Of a DNA stretch of 64,000 bases, positions 33,448 to 43,528 are shown in pieces (positions within the stretch are counted from its first letter, which is position 1; each line of letters starts with the position of its first letter). The DNA is from Rhodocyclaceae bacterium (GTDB lineage: Bacteria > Pseudomonadota > Gammaproteobacteria > Burkholderiales > Rhodocyclaceae), in contig JAHDYG010000011.1 of assembly GCA_023383815.1 (NCBI GenBank), positions 51,881-115,880 on the forward strand, read 5' to 3'. The notes under the pieces were generated by a model. The model was given only the letters and a program-made list of their open reading frames with translations. It was not told the DNA's origin and made no database searches. Both the position numbers and the translations under genes were made by a program.

Positions 33448-34478
33448 CAGGTCGGGTGCACGATCCGGTCGAGTGACAGCGGTCGGCGCCAGAATTTCCA
33501 CAGATCGATCGCGCGCACCTGCAGGTCGTACACCATCCGGTCGCCCGGCGCACTGACCCATAGTTCATCGAGCCGTCTCTTGCGCAGGGCTTCCAGTGCG
33601 GGCGCGAACCACTCTGCCTCGATGCGGGGCAGCTCCGCGCGCCAGGTGTCGAGGTCGAGGTAGAGGCTCGGGCGCAGCAGTGGATCGAGCACGACCATCG
33701 CGTCGAGCTGTGGCAGCCGTTTCGGATTGTCCGGCCGAATGCCTGAGGCGAGCGCCATGCCGCGCACGAGCCGGTTGCGCGTAAGCACCAGCGGGGCGGG
33801 CGCGACCGGCCGCGTGGTGAGCGCGCCCTGGCCCCAGAACCAGACACCGTTGATCATGCGCCGACCGGACGCCTCGCGCGCCTTGTTGACCGGGTGATTG
33901 TGAAGATAGACCTGGATCTCGTTGAGGATCTTCTGCCAGCGCTTGCCGTCCTGGCCGCTGGGGAGAAAGGAGGCCACGGGGCGCCCGACGACATCGTTGA
34001 GCGGCGCGAAACTCGCCTGTGGAGCGGATTTCAGGCGCAGATACCAGCGTCGCGGCGATTTTGCCTCGAACCGGATGAAGTCGATCTCCTCGGCCACGAG
34101 CAACTGATTCAGCCCTTCGAGCAGCGCCGTGGCCTCGCTGCGGGAGATGTCGAGATCCTCGGCATCCGACAGCAGCAAGCGTTCGCGCGCGAAATGCAGG
34201 TGCACCGGATCGGCGCACAGCCAGTGGCCGTCGTTGATCGGGGTGCCGCTCTCGCCCATGCGCCGCAGGGTCGCGTAGGGGAAGGCCGGTGGGTGGCCCG
34301 ATCCGGCCGTCAGGGAAAAATTGCGCGCGATCCAGGGTTCGAATCCCTGTCCCGGGGAGATCGCCGATCGACCGCTGCCGAGCAGGCGTTCGAAGGCGGG
34401 CAACTGCAGGCCGTTGAGAAGCCCGGAGGCGTTCGGGCTGGGCCAGATCAGCCCGGGCAGGACGAGATGAAGTTTCAT
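33447..34478 (-). CDS. COG4255 protein (RpfE-type / phosphoglycerate-mutase-like conserved hypothetical)
   Basis: A 343-residue soluble protein of betaproteobacteria and xanthomonads, regularly encoded before recJ. Recognisable parts are KLHLVLPGLIWP at the N-terminus, GHWLCADPVHLHFARERLLL in the middle and MINGVWFWGQG in the C-terminal half. It has been called a regulatory RpfE-type protein, and GVWFWGQG recalls phosphoglycerate mutase-like annotation, but no activity is established. The start at 34478 gives the conserved N-terminus; GAAGGAG-like sequence overlaps upstream. One-base overlap with recJ suggests linked expression. Confidence 0.85.
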   Translation of the reverse strand: MKLHLVLPGLIWPSPNASGLLNGLQLPAFERLLGSGRSAISPGQGFEPWIARNFSLTAGSGHPPAFPYATLRRMGESGTPINDGHWLCADPVHLHFARERLLLSDAEDLDISRSEATALLEGLNQLLVAEEIDFIRFEAKSPRRWYLRLKSAPQASFAPLNDVVGRPVASFLPSGQDGKRWQKILNEIQVYLHNHPVNKAREASGRRMINGVWFWGQGALTTRPVAPAPLVLTRNRLVRGMALASGIRPDNPKRLPQLDAMVVLDPLLRPSLYLDLDTWRAELPRIEAEWFAPALEALRKRRLDELWVSAPGDRMVYDLQVRAIDLWKFWRRPLSLDRIVHPT

Positions 34479-34745
34479 GCGAAGGAGTGATGACTCCGCG
34501 GTGGATACGGCCGACCGCTGGGCTACCGGACCGGTTCGCATTCAGGGGGGAACCGGGTCGTTACGGGAAGATCGGGAATTCTAGCACATGGACATAGACT
34601 GGTTGGCAGGGCCGGAGAATCCGGCCGGAAGGGGCTCCGTGCGGAAGTTTCGCGATGCGGCTGCAGCCCGGACCGTCGCCCGCGACGATCGCACTGGCGC
34701 GTCGCTTGCGGCAGAATGACGCCTTTGCCGAGTTCCGGATCGTCG

Positions 34746-35999
34746 ATGCGCTACGAGATTCTCGTTGGCCTGCGCTACACCCGTTCGCGCAAGCGGGCAC
34801 AGGGGCGCAACCGCTTCATCTCCTTCATCTCGCTGGTGTCGATGCTGGGCACGGCACTGGGCGTGGCCGCGCTCATCGTCGTGCTGTCGGTGATGAATGG
34901 TTTTCAGGAGGAGCTGCGCACGCGCATCCTGGGGGTCGCATCGCACATTCAGGTGACCGGACACGGCGAGGATCTCGCCGCATGGCAGCAAGTCGCGGAC
35001 CAGACCCTGCGCCATCCGGCAGTGATCGCTGCGGCTCCATACGTGCAGGAGCAGGCGATGCTGACCTTCGACCAGACCGTGCGCGGGACCATCGTACGCG
35101 GCGTGCTGCCGGCCGATGAAGATCGTGTCGCCGATTTCTCGCGCTACATGCAGTCGGGCAGGCTCGATGCCCTCGAAGCCGGGCGCTTCGGTATCGTGCT
35201 GGGGCGCGATCTCGCCTACGCCTTGCGTGTGCGCCTTGGTGACAAGGTGGCGCTGATTGCGCCGCAGGGGCTCGTGACCCCAGCGGCGGTGCTGCCGAGG
35301 GTCAAGCAGTTCGAGGTGGTCGGTGTCTTCGAGGCGGGAATGCAGGAGTACGATACCGCCCTCGCGCTCGTCCACATGCAGGATGCGCAGGTGCTGTACC
35401 GCATGGAGGATCGGGTGAGCGGCGTGCGGCTCAAGGTTGCCGACCTCTTCGCGGCGCCGCGCATTGCGCGCGAACTGGCTGCCACGCTCGATGTGCCGGC
35501 GGCGCTGACCGACTGGACGCGCAGCCATGCGAACTTCTTCCGCGCCGTCGCGCTGGAAAAGACGATGATGACGATCATCCTCTCGCTGATCGTCGCGGTG
35601 GCGGCTTTCAACATCGTGTCGACGCTGGTGATGGCCGTACAGGAAAAGCACGCGGATATTGCGATCCTGCGCACGCTCGGTGCCCGACCCGGCTCGGTGA
35701 TGGCGATCTTCGTGCTGCAGGGGGCGATCATCGGCATCGTCGGCCTGATCGCCGGTGCGATCGGTGGCGTGGTGCTGGCGACGAACCTGGATGTGGTGAT
35801 CCCGGCGCTCGAAGCGCTGACCGGGGCCACGCTGTGGAACAAGGAGATCTACTACATCAAGGAGCTGCCTTCGAAGGTGCTGGCAGCGGACGTGGCCGGC
35901 ATCGTATCGCTGTCGTTCGTCCTGACGCTGATCGCCACGCTGTACCCGAGCTGGCGTGCCGCGCGGGTCAATCCGGCGGAGGCGCTGCGCTATGAGTGA
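34746..35999 (+). CDS. lolC: Lipoprotein-releasing ABC transporter permease LolC/LolE
   Basis: A 417-residue inner-membrane protein of the FtsX/MacB family. One helix near 25-50 ([24 protein letters not shown]), a large periplasmic domain (about 50-270) and three C-terminal helices, ending in [18 protein letters not shown]. With LolD it extracts outer-membrane lipoproteins from the inner membrane and hands them to LolA. Only one permease gene is present, so a LolF-like homodimer is possible. Start at 34746 ([13 protein letters not shown], conserved in the family). It overlaps lolD by eight bases. Confidence 0.93.
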   Translation: MRYEILVGLRYTRSRKRAQGRNRFISFISLVSMLGTALGVAALIVVLSVMNGFQEELRTRILGVASHIQVTGHGEDLAAWQQVADQTLRHPAVIAAAPYVQEQAMLTFDQTVRGTIVRGVLPADEDRVADFSRYMQSGRLDALEAGRFGIVLGRDLAYALRVRLGDKVALIAPQGLVTPAAVLPRVKQFEVVGVFEAGMQEYDTALALVHMQDAQVLYRMEDRVSGVRLKVADLFAAPRIARELAATLDVPAALTDWTRSHANFFRAVALEKTMMTIILSLIVAVAAFNIVSTLVMAVQEKHADIAILRTLGARPGSVMAIFVLQGAIIGIVGLIAGAIGGVVLATNLDVVIPALEALTGATLWNKEIYYIKELPSKVLAADVAGIVSLSFVLTLIATLYPSWRAARVNPAEALRYE

Positions 36000-36684
36000 T
36001 CGGGAAAATGCACCGGTGCTCGCCTGCGAGGGGCTGTCGAAGTCCTTTCGCGAGGGCGTCGATGCCGTCACGGTGCTGCGCGAGGTGACGCTGCAGGTCG
36101 GGGCGGGCGAGCGGATTGCGATCATCGGCGCGTCCGGTTCGGGCAAGAGCACGCTGCTGCATCTGCTGGGCGGGCTCGATGTGCCGAGCGCCGGGACGGT
36201 GCGACTGCAAGGGGTCGAGTTCTCGCGCATGAGTGACGCACAACGCGGGCGCATGCGCAATGAGGCGCTCGGCTTCGTGTACCAGTTTCACCACCTGCTG
36301 TCCGAGTTCACAGCGCTGGAAAACGTCGCGATGCCGCTCTACATCCGGCGCATGGGCCGGGCGGAAGCGGATCGGCGTGCCGCTGCGATGCTCGGCGAGG
36401 TCGGCCTGGGGCATCGCCTCGACCATACGCCGGGCGAGCTCTCGGGCGGGGAACGCCAGCGCGCGGCGATTGCGCGGGCGCTCGTCACCGAGCCGGCCTG
36501 CGTGCTGGCCGACGAGCCGACCGGCAATCTCGACCGGCGCACCGCCGAGGGGGTGCTGGATCTGATGCTGAGCCTCAACGAGCGTCTGCGAACGAGCTTC
36601 ATCGTCGTCACGCACGATGACGGTCTGGCACGGCGGGCGCAGCGCGTGCTGCGGCTGGAGGATGGTGTCCTTACCGAAGCCTGA
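35992..36684 (+). CDS. lolD: Lipoprotein-releasing ABC transporter ATPase LolD
   Basis: A 230-residue ABC ATPase. Walker A is GASGSGKST (about 44-52), the signature LSGGERQR, Walker [12 protein letters not shown], with the switch histidine in [25 protein letters not shown] is characteristic of LolD. It powers lipoprotein release by LolC. The start overlaps the end of lolC by eight bases, giving coupled translation. Its 3' end overlaps by 14 bases the end of the convergent DUF2062 gene. Confidence 0.95.
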   Translation: MSDRENAPVLACEGLSKSFREGVDAVTVLREVTLQVGAGERIAIIGASGSGKSTLLHLLGGLDVPSAGTVRLQGVEFSRMSDAQRGRMRNEALGFVYQFHHLLSEFTALENVAMPLYIRRMGRAEADRRAAAMLGEVGLGHRLDHTPGELSGGERQRAAIARALVTEPACVLADEPTGNLDRRTAEGVLDLMLSLNERLRTSFIVVTHDDGLARRAQRVLRLEDGVLTEA

Positions 36685-37225
36685 TGCGCTTGCGGCGCTC
36701 GGCCCGCGTTCGCCAGGCGCGGATCAGCCACACCCGCCACGCCGCCTTGACGCCGAAATAGCCCAGGAGCGCCAGTCCGCCCGCGAGCAGGAAGAGGCCC
36801 ACCGCGAGCGGCTTGCCCAGTCCCGTGACCCAGGGCAGCAGGGACTGTGACCATTCCAGCAGACTCATGTCCTCGAGACCGGGCGGGCGCTCGAAGCCGC
36901 CCATGTCGGTGCCCGTGGCGAGCGCACCCATGAACCACGCGGTCATGTAGAGCGGAACGATGGTGAGCGGATTCGTATAAAGCGTCGTGATCAGTGCGAG
37001 CGGCAGATTGACGCGGAAGATCACGCACAGCAAGGCCGCGCCGAGCATCTGGAACGGACCCGGGATCAGCCCGCAGGCGAGCCCTGTCGCGACCGCACCG
37101 GCCGCCGAGTGACGGTTCAGATGCCACAACCTCGGGTGGAGCAAGGTGTTCGCGAACGGTTTGAGCCACCGGCTCGCGTGCACGGTTTCGTGGTCAGGGA
37201 GGAAGCGTTTCAGTCGTTTGCGCAT
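36671..37225 (-). CDS. DUF2062 membrane protein
   Basis: A 184-residue protein of the DUF2062 family. A basic N-terminal segment ([14 protein letters not shown]) is followed by [31 protein letters not shown], the family core, then [21 protein letters not shown] and a C-terminal helix with a basic tail. Function is not known; members are often near lol, comEC or glycosyltransferase genes. Start at 37225, matching the conserved N-terminus. It is convergent with lolD (14-base overlap) and divergent from comEC. Confidence 0.87.
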   Translation of the reverse strand: MRKRLKRFLPDHETVHASRWLKPFANTLLHPRLWHLNRHSAAGAVATGLACGLIPGPFQMLGAALLCVIFRVNLPLALITTLYTNPLTIVPLYMTAWFMGALATGTDMGGFERPPGLEDMSLLEWSQSLLPWVTGLGKPLAVGLFLLAGGLALLGYFGVKAAWRVWLIRAWRTRAERRKRIRLR

Positions 37226-37357
37226 CTTGGTGCGGGCCGGGCGGGTCGGTGCGGCGCGGTCGAATCCTGATTCGAGCATCACCGACGCCGTTCGGTTCGT
37301 CTGCAGGCACGGTTTCGTGCTTGTGCTCGGACCATGCATTCGGCATGATCCGGCTTT

Positions 37358-39826
37358 ATGCGAACGGCAATCATCGGCTTTGCGCTCGGAGTCCTGATCG
37401 TTCAGTGGTCGGCGGTTCTGCCCGGGATCGGCATCCGATGGGCCGGTGCCATTCTACTTGGGCTCCTCCTGGTGGGGAATCTCGCGTCGAGCGAGCGCCA
37501 GCGGCGTTCGACTGCCATCGCCGGCCCCCGGGGAAGCCTGGTGGTGCTCGCGCTGACCGGCCTGTTGTGCGGAGCGGGCTGGGCAACGCTGCGGGCGGAA
37601 TGGAGACTCGCCGACGCGCTGCCGATGGAGTGGGAGGGGCGGCCGATCCTCGTCACCGGGATCGTCGGTGCATTGCCCCAGGCGGCCGATCCGGGGGTGC
37701 GTTTCGTGCTCGACGTCGAGTCGGCCAGCGCGCCGGTTCCAGGCAGGATCGAACTGGCGTGGTATCCGCCGCGCAGCGGCGGGAGCGTGCCGGTGATCGC
37801 GCCAGGCGCGCGCTGGCAACTGGTCGTCCATCTTCGTCGCCCGCATGGGTTCGTGAATCCGGGAGGCTTCGACTACGAGGCCTGGCTGCTGGAGCGCAAC
37901 GTGCGCGCAACCGGATCGGTGCGCGACTGCCCGCAGGCGACGGCGCGCTGCATCGGCGCCAATCAGCAGATCGACCGCTTCGTGCCTGGCTTCATGAGTG
38001 CGATCCACCGGCTGCGCAGCGCGGTGCGCGAGCGCTTTTCGGCGCAGCTTGGCCAGGCGCCGTTCCGGGGGGTCCTGATTGCGCTTGCGGTCGGCGACCA
38101 GCGCGCGATCACGCAGGACCAGTGGCAGGTCTTCCGCCGGACCGGAACCGCGCATCTGGTCAGCATCTCGGGGCTGCATGTATCGCTGGTTGCGCTCGCG
38201 ACGGGGGCGCTGACCGGCTGGCTGTGGCGTCGCTCCACGGATCGGATCCTGCGCTGCCCGGTCCGGGTCGCGGCTGCGGTCGGAGGCCTGGCCGGGGCGG
38301 GGTGCTACGCGCTGCTCGCAGGGCTCGGGTTGCCGACGCAGCGAGCGTTCCTGATGCTCGCGGTCGCCGCGGCAGGGCTGGCCCTGAAGCGCGATGTCGC
38401 CGTCAGTCACACCCTTGCGCTCGCCTTGTTCGTCGTCCTGCTGTTCGATCCATGGGCAGTGCTCTCGGCAGGATTCTGGCTCTCGTTCGTGGCGGTCGGA
38501 GCGATCCTGCTCGTGCTCTGCGGCCGCAACGAACGTGGTCCGTCGGGCTCACCAGGCTGGCTGGCGCGGACCCTGCGGGGCATGGGATCCGCCGCTCGGG
38601 TGCAGGGCGCGATCACGCTTGCGACCGTGCCGCCGTTGGTCCTGCTCTTCAACGCGTTTCCGCTCGTCTCACCGCTCGCCAATGCGTTTGCGATTCCGCT
38701 CGTGAGCTTTGTCGTCACACCGCTTGCGCTGTCGGCGATCGTCCTTCCGCATCCACAGCTGCTTGCGCTCGCGCACGAAGCAACCGTCCTCCTGTTTTCC
38801 GCCCTCGATCGACTCGCGGCCTGGCCCCAGGCGCTCTGGGCCCAGGCGACGCCGCCGGCCGCTGGATCAGTCGTGGCCGCCGTGGCAGTAGTATGGTTGC
38901 TGCTGCCGCGGGGTACGCCGGGCCGGGCAGCCGCATTGCTCGCCTGCCTCGCGTTGCTGGGGTGGAAGCCCGGGCGGCCGTACGAAGGCGGGTTCCGGGT
39001 TACCGTGCTCGACGTCGGTCAGGGTACGGCCGTGCATGTGCAGACGGCGGCCCATGATCTGCTCTACGATGCCGGACCGCGCTATGGACGAAGCGGCAAT
39101 GCCGGCGAGCGCGTGCTGCGGCCGTACTTCGCGGCAGCCGGAGTCGAGCGGCTCGACTGGCTCGTCTTGTCCCATGGCGACGCTGATCACACCGGCGGGG
39201 CGCAGGCCGTTCTGGCGGCGATGCCGGTCAATGAGATCCTGAGCAGCCTCGGACCGGACCACGAACTGGTGGCCGGCGGCCGCGTTTTCACGGATTGTGT
39301 TGCCGGGCAGTCGTGGGAAAGCGATGCCGTGCGTTTCGAGTTCCTGCATCCTGCGCCCCCGGTCGACGTGCCGGCGCAAGCGCAACCGCAACCGCAACCG
39401 CCGGTCCGGGCAGCGCCGTCCGCGATGCGAGGCAACGATCGATCCTGCGTGCTGCGGATTTCTTCGATCCACGGGTCGGTCCTGCTCACCGGCGACATCG
39501 GAGCGCGTGCCGAGGCCAGCCTGATCGCATCGCACCCCCGGCACGCTCTCGCCAGCGATGTGGTGCTGGTTCCGCATCACGGGAGCCGCAGCTCTTCGTC
39601 GCCGGCCTTCGTCGAGGCCACCGCGGCTCACCACGCAGTGCACTCGGTTGGCAACCTCAACCCGTTCCGGCATCCACACCCGTCGGTGTGGGCGCGTTGG
39701 CAAGCGGCCGGTGCGCGGCAATGGCGGACCGATGCGCAAGGGGCCGTGCGGATCGAGGTCGGGGTCGAGGGAATAAGCGTCGAGGCCGAGCGACTGCGTT
39801 CGCCGCGCTACTGGCACGGGCGTTGA
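37358..39826 (+). CDS. comEC: DNA internalisation protein ComEC/Rec2
   Basis: An 822-residue inner-membrane channel protein for natural transformation. N-terminal helices and an OB-type DUF4131 part (about 1-200) come first, then the Competence domain with many helices (about 205-480, including SISGLHVSLVALATGA and LPTQRAFLMLAV), then a metallo-beta-lactamase-like domain (about 535-815) with LSHGDADHTGG and VPHHGSRSS. The last domain is thought to degrade the non-transported strand. A short QPQPQPP insert separates strands of the lactamase part. No other competence genes are in the window. The 3' end overlaps the EAL gene by 19 bases. Confidence 0.93.
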   Translation: MRTAIIGFALGVLIVQWSAVLPGIGIRWAGAILLGLLLVGNLASSERQRRSTAIAGPRGSLVVLALTGLLCGAGWATLRAEWRLADALPMEWEGRPILVTGIVGALPQAADPGVRFVLDVESASAPVPGRIELAWYPPRSGGSVPVIAPGARWQLVVHLRRPHGFVNPGGFDYEAWLLERNVRATGSVRDCPQATARCIGANQQIDRFVPGFMSAIHRLRSAVRERFSAQLGQAPFRGVLIALAVGDQRAITQDQWQVFRRTGTAHLVSISGLHVSLVALATGALTGWLWRRSTDRILRCPVRVAAAVGGLAGAGCYALLAGLGLPTQRAFLMLAVAAAGLALKRDVAVSHTLALALFVVLLFDPWAVLSAGFWLSFVAVGAILLVLCGRNERGPSGSPGWLARTLRGMGSAARVQGAITLATVPPLVLLFNAFPLVSPLANAFAIPLVSFVVTPLALSAIVLPHPQLLALAHEATVLLFSALDRLAAWPQALWAQATPPAAGSVVAAVAVVWLLLPRGTPGRAAALLACLALLGWKPGRPYEGGFRVTVLDVGQGTAVHVQTAAHDLLYDAGPRYGRSGNAGERVLRPYFAAAGVERLDWLVLSHGDADHTGGAQAVLAAMPVNEILSSLGPDHELVAGGRVFTDCVAGQSWESDAVRFEFLHPAPPVDVPAQAQPQPQPPVRAAPSAMRGNDRSCVLRISSIHGSVLLTGDIGARAEASLIASHPRHALASDVVLVPHHGSRSSSSPAFVEATAAHHAVHSVGNLNPFRHPHPSVWARWQAAGARQWRTDAQGAVRIEVGVEGISVEAERLRSPRYWHGR

Positions 39827-41100
39827 TCGAGATCCCGATCGGTGAGCAGGCGTTCCGGGTACTCACACATCGGCACCGGGTGGCCGATCAGGTAGCCCTG
39901 CGCCAGATCGCAACCCATCTCGCGCAGATGATCGCAGGTGACGGCGTCCTCGACACCTTCAGCGACCACCTGCAAGCCCATTCCATGGCCAAGTCCGATC
40001 ATCGAGGAAACGATCCTGTGGTGTGTGCTGGCGTGCGAGATCCCCCGGGTGAAGGACATGTCGACCTTCAGTTCGTCGAGCGGAAGGTCACGCAGCCGCG
40101 CCATCGATGAATAGCCGGTGCCGAAATCGTCCATCGACAGGCGCACGCCCATCTCCTTGAGGGCTTCCAGGGTTGCGAGGGATGCAGCCTGGCCCTGCAT
40201 GACGGCCGTCTCGGTCAGCTCGGCCATCACACACCCTGGAGGCAGCCCCCAGATCGCGAGAGACTGCTCGAACAGGGCCGCCAGGTCCGGATCGCGAAGG
40301 TTGTAGGCGGACAGGTTGACGCTGACACCGATCTCGATTCCGCGGCTTCGCGCTTCGGCGCACTCGCGCAGCGCCGTGTGAACCACCCAGCGGGTCAGGC
40401 GGAAGATCAGGTCGGTGCCTTCGGCCAGTCGGATCACCCGGTCCGGGGCAATGGGGCCGAGCCGAGGATGGGTCCAGCGCAGCAGGGCCTCCATGCTCAC
40501 GATCCGGCCGCTGCGCAGGCAAAGCTGCGGCTGGTAGGCCAGATGCACCTCGCTTTCTTCGATGGCATGGTCCAGTTCGGCCCAAAGATCGACTCCGGCC
40601 AGAAGCAGATCGCTGCGGTGCTCTTCGTCGATCGCGAGGGGGTCGAAGCGATTGCGCGCTTCATGCAGGGCGGCACTTGCCCGGCGCAGCAGTTCGTCCA
40701 TCTGCGCGGTCGACGCTTGCCGTGTGTCCGGGGTGCGGGTCGCAACACCGATCCGTGCGGCAACCATGACCCGGCGCCCGTCGCATGCATAGGGCGGTGC
40801 GAGTGCGCGCAGGATCCTGTGCGCGGCAAGGCGTGCGTGCGCGTCTGCGGACAATCCGGGGAGCAGACAGGCGATCTGGTAACGCCCGATCGGGCATGTC
40901 GCGGCAGCGCCCACCGCGCGGGTCACGCGCTGCAGGGCCTCGCCCGCGAGGGCATCCACGGCGGCATGGCCGAGCACGCCGTCGAGGGTCGGGAGATTCT
41001 CGAGTTCGACCAGTACCATGGCGACAACGGAGGATCCATCGTCGGGCGCGCGCTCGAGGAGGGCCGATGCGTGGTCAAGCAGGCGGTCACGGTCACTCAA
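39808..41100 (-). CDS. EAL-domain c-di-GMP phosphodiesterase with degenerate GGDEF half
   Basis: A 430-residue cytoplasmic protein. Residues about 1-165 keep a GGDEF fold, but the active-site loop reads IGRYQ instead of GGDEF, so cyclase activity is not expected. Residues about 175-425 form an EAL domain with SMEALLRW, the metal-site DDFGTGYSS and the glutamate in VAEGVED, so hydrolysis of c-di-GMP is likely. No membrane segment or sensor domain is seen. It lies one base after the HD-GYP-like gene on the same strand, making a two-gene c-di-GMP unit. Confidence 0.9.
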   Translation of the reverse strand: MSDRDRLLDHASALLERAPDDGSSVVAMVLVELENLPTLDGVLGHAAVDALAGEALQRVTRAVGAAATCPIGRYQIACLLPGLSADAHARLAAHRILRALAPPYACDGRRVMVAARIGVATRTPDTRQASTAQMDELLRRASAALHEARNRFDPLAIDEEHRSDLLLAGVDLWAELDHAIEESEVHLAYQPQLCLRSGRIVSMEALLRWTHPRLGPIAPDRVIRLAEGTDLIFRLTRWVVHTALRECAEARSRGIEIGVSVNLSAYNLRDPDLAALFEQSLAIWGLPPGCVMAELTETAVMQGQAASLATLEALKEMGVRLSMDDFGTGYSSMARLRDLPLDELKVDMSFTRGISHASTHHRIVSSMIGLGHGMGLQVVAEGVEDAVTCDHLREMGCDLAQGYLIGHPVPMCEYPERLLTDRDLDQRPCQ

Positions 41101-41101
41101 C

Positions 41102-42349
41102 TCAGCTCGGCTCCTCGAGGAAATAGCGCGCAGGGTCGATCCCGTAGCTTCCCGGTGCGAGATCGCGGGCGATCTCCCGAGACTGCGTGTCGGAGGGTTC
41201 GCGTGCCTGTCTCAGATCGAGCAGGCGCGGTGGTTCGTACGCCCGCTTGTCCGGCCCCAGGATCAGCATCAGCTGCGGCCGGTAGCGCTGCGTGCGGCTA
41301 TGTGTGAGAACGATTCCCACCTCGCCGCTCGTCAGTTCTACCAGACTGCCGGCCGGAAACAGGCCGATGCACTGGGCGAACTGCTCGACCAGTGCCGCAT
41401 TCAGGCCTTGGCGCGCAAGCCTGCGCAGTTCGCTCATCGCTTCGGACGGCCTGCGCCGCGGCGTGTCCTGTGATTGGCCAAGCTGCTTGACATAGGCGTT
41501 GATCACCGCAGCCATCTTGCCGTACGGATCGATCTGATTCGCGTGGAGGCCTTGCGGGTAGCCGCTGCCGTCCTCGCGCTCGTGGTGCTGCAGGGCCATC
41601 AACGCAGCCTTCTCCGGCATTTCACGGGTTGCACGGAGGATCTCGTAACCGAACGCAGCATGATTTTTCAGCATGCGCCGTTCGGCCGGCGAACAGGCGA
41701 CGGCGCGATCGCGCAGGGGCGAGGGCATTCGCAGGTAACCGACATTCATCAGCAGGCCGCCCATGCCGAGCACCGAAAGGGCCTGCCTCGGCAGGCCGAG
41801 ATGGCGCCCGAGCGCAAGCAGATGGGCCGCGGCCGAGACTGCCATGTCATAGCTCCTGCCCCCTTGATCCCTGAGCTGGCTCATGAGCAGCATCGCATCC
41901 GGATTGCGGATGACGCTTTCACGCATGGCGTCGATCGCGTGCAGCACGGGCTCGGCGCTGAGCTTCAGTCCCTTCTCGATCCCGGCGCGCAGCTCGTCGA
42001 GCACGGTTGCGACCGTCTCGATCGTGCGGGCGGCGACGGCACGTTCCTGGGCGATGCTGCGGGTGTCGGCGTACTGGTTCGGGCCTCGGAAATCTTCTCC
42101 GGATTCACTCTCGGCGGACGGTCGTGCGGCGGCTTCGGTCGTGCGCGGGGTCTTGCGGATGGCCTCGGTACTGCGGTCATAGTCGACGAAGACGTGCCGG
42201 CAATGGCGGGCCAGCTCTTCGATGTCCTGTTCCGATTCGATGAGAAGGCCTTCGATCAGGAAGGGAGTCCCCAGCCAGGGCCGATCGAGTTGTGACACGA
42301 ACATCCCGGGTATCAGCTTCCCGACTTCGAGTTTCTCGGTGCTCTTCAT
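41102..42349 (-). CDS. HD-GYP-type protein with degenerate metal site
   Basis: A 415-residue protein with an N-terminal DUF3391-like part (KLEVGKLIPGMFVSQLDRPWLGTPF), a helical linker and a C-terminal HD-GYP fold. The second half of the signature, HHEREDGSGYP, is intact. The first half is not: where active members read LLHDIGK, this one reads LLMNVGYLRMP, so the HD pair is lost. Phosphodiesterase activity is therefore doubtful and a c-di-GMP receptor or partner role is possible. Start at 42349 matches the conserved MKSTEKLEVGKL. It is followed directly by the EAL gene. Confidence 0.85.
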   Translation of the reverse strand: MKSTEKLEVGKLIPGMFVSQLDRPWLGTPFLIEGLLIESEQDIEELARHCRHVFVDYDRSTEAIRKTPRTTEAAARPSAESESGEDFRGPNQYADTRSIAQERAVAARTIETVATVLDELRAGIEKGLKLSAEPVLHAIDAMRESVIRNPDAMLLMSQLRDQGGRSYDMAVSAAAHLLALGRHLGLPRQALSVLGMGGLLMNVGYLRMPSPLRDRAVACSPAERRMLKNHAAFGYEILRATREMPEKAALMALQHHEREDGSGYPQGLHANQIDPYGKMAAVINAYVKQLGQSQDTPRRRPSEAMSELRRLARQGLNAALVEQFAQCIGLFPAGSLVELTSGEVGIVLTHSRTQRYRPQLMLILGPDKRAYEPPRLLDLRQAREPSDTQSREIARDLAPGSYGIDPARYFLEEPS

Positions 42350-42572
42350 GTAGCGGACGTGTCCTCGCTGCGTCAGCGCCGGCCGTTTGGGGCGAAATGC
42401 ATCGCACCGGAGGTGGTGCGAAGGCGATCGGTCTGGAAAGTGATCGATCATAATCCCTTGCACGTCCCGGCTCCAGCCGGACCGCTCTTCGTGGGTCGAT
42501 CGGTGCGGGGCCGGGTGTCGAGTTCAGGTTACACTGGCTGCGGATCAGTCGCATGGATGAGAGGCTCCGACG

Positions 42573-43487
42573 ATGGGTTGGCTTGACGCGGTTCGAGATC
42601 TTCTGAAGCCCGCAGCTTCGCGGGTGCATCGGCAGCACGCCTTGCGCGAGCGCTGTGTCCAGTGCATCGGCCCGCACGGCCTGCATCGCATGGCCTATAC
42701 CGAATGGGGGGATCCCGAGAACCCGCGGGTGCTGATCTGTGCGCATGGCCTCACCCGCAACGGACGCGATTTCGACTTCCTCGCGCAGGCACTGGCCGAC
42801 GAGTACCGGGTGGTCTGCCCCGATGTGGTCGGGCGCGGGCGCAGTGACTGGCTGGGTGTGAAGGGCGACTACGGGTTTCCGCTCTACGTGTCCGACATGG
42901 TGACGCTGATCGCACGCCTCAACGTCAAGACCGTGGACTGGGTTGGAACCTCGATGGGCGGCCTGATCGGCATGTTCCTCGCTGGCCAGCCACGCACCCC
43001 CGTCGCACGCCTGATCCTGAACGACGTCGGGCCAGTGATCACGGCGGCTTCCTTGCGGCGGATCGGTGAATACGTCGGGCGGGCGCCGAAGTTCCCTACG
43101 ATGGAAGCGGCCGAGGCCTGGATCCGCGAGACCGGGGCGCCGTTCGGGAAGCTGACCGATGCCCAGTGGCAGCACCTGACCCGCTACTCGGTGCGTCCGG
43201 TCGAGGGGGGCTTCTCGATGGTCTACGATCCCGGGATCGGTGAAGTGTTCCGGGCCTCGCCGGTGGTCGCGGATGTGGAACTCTGGGAGGCGTGGGAAGC
43301 CGTGCGCTGTCCGACGCTTGCGATCCGCGGGGCGGAGTCCGATCTGCTCGAACGTCTGACCCTTGAAAGGATGGCCAGCACGGGACCGATGGCCCGGATC
43401 TGCGAAGTGCCCGGCGTCGGCCATGCGCCGATGTTCATGGACGAAGAGCAGGTCGCGCTCGTGACGGAGTTCCTGCTCCGCACCTGA
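42573..43487 (+). CDS. Alpha/beta hydrolase
   Basis: A 304-residue hydrolase of the alpha/beta fold. The oxyanion part is CAHGLTRNGRDFD, the nucleophile elbow GTSMGG (serine near residue 128), an acid in RGAESDLL and the histidine in VGHAPMF. Substrate is unknown; similarity is to esterase/haloperoxidase-type members of betaproteobacteria. It is a single-gene unit divergent from the HD-GYP gene and convergent with the DUF2863 gene across a strong hairpin. Confidence 0.88.
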   Translation: MGWLDAVRDLLKPAASRVHRQHALRERCVQCIGPHGLHRMAYTEWGDPENPRVLICAHGLTRNGRDFDFLAQALADEYRVVCPDVVGRGRSDWLGVKGDYGFPLYVSDMVTLIARLNVKTVDWVGTSMGGLIGMFLAGQPRTPVARLILNDVGPVITAASLRRIGEYVGRAPKFPTMEAAEAWIRETGAPFGKLTDAQWQHLTRYSVRPVEGGFSMVYDPGIGEVFRASPVVADVELWEAWEAVRCPTLAIRGAESDLLERLTLERMASTGPMARICEVPGVGHAPMFMDEEQVALVTEFLLRT

Positions 43488-43515
43488 GCGGCGCCGGGTG
43501 CGCCCGGCACCGCTC
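43486..43515. terminator. Bidirectional hairpin between convergent genes
   Basis: GAGCGG, one mismatch, GCCGGG (43486-43498) pairs with CCCGGC, mismatch, CCGCTC (43503-43515) around the tetraloop TGCG. It overlaps the stop of the hydrolase gene and lies just before the end of the DUF2863 gene. No U-run is seen. Confidence 0.6.
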
Positions 43516-43528
43516 GAGCGTCAGCGTT

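Noticed and set aside
34333-34349. CAGGGTTCGAATCCCTG, which looks like a tRNA T arm
   Set aside because: It lies inside the COG4255 coding frame, and no anticodon arm or matching acceptor stem can be drawn around it.
39375-39402. Short CAACCG-type repeat in comEC
   Set aside because: Only a few units, encoding a QP-rich loop in the lactamase-like domain; consistent with a variable surface loop and not with a repeat array.
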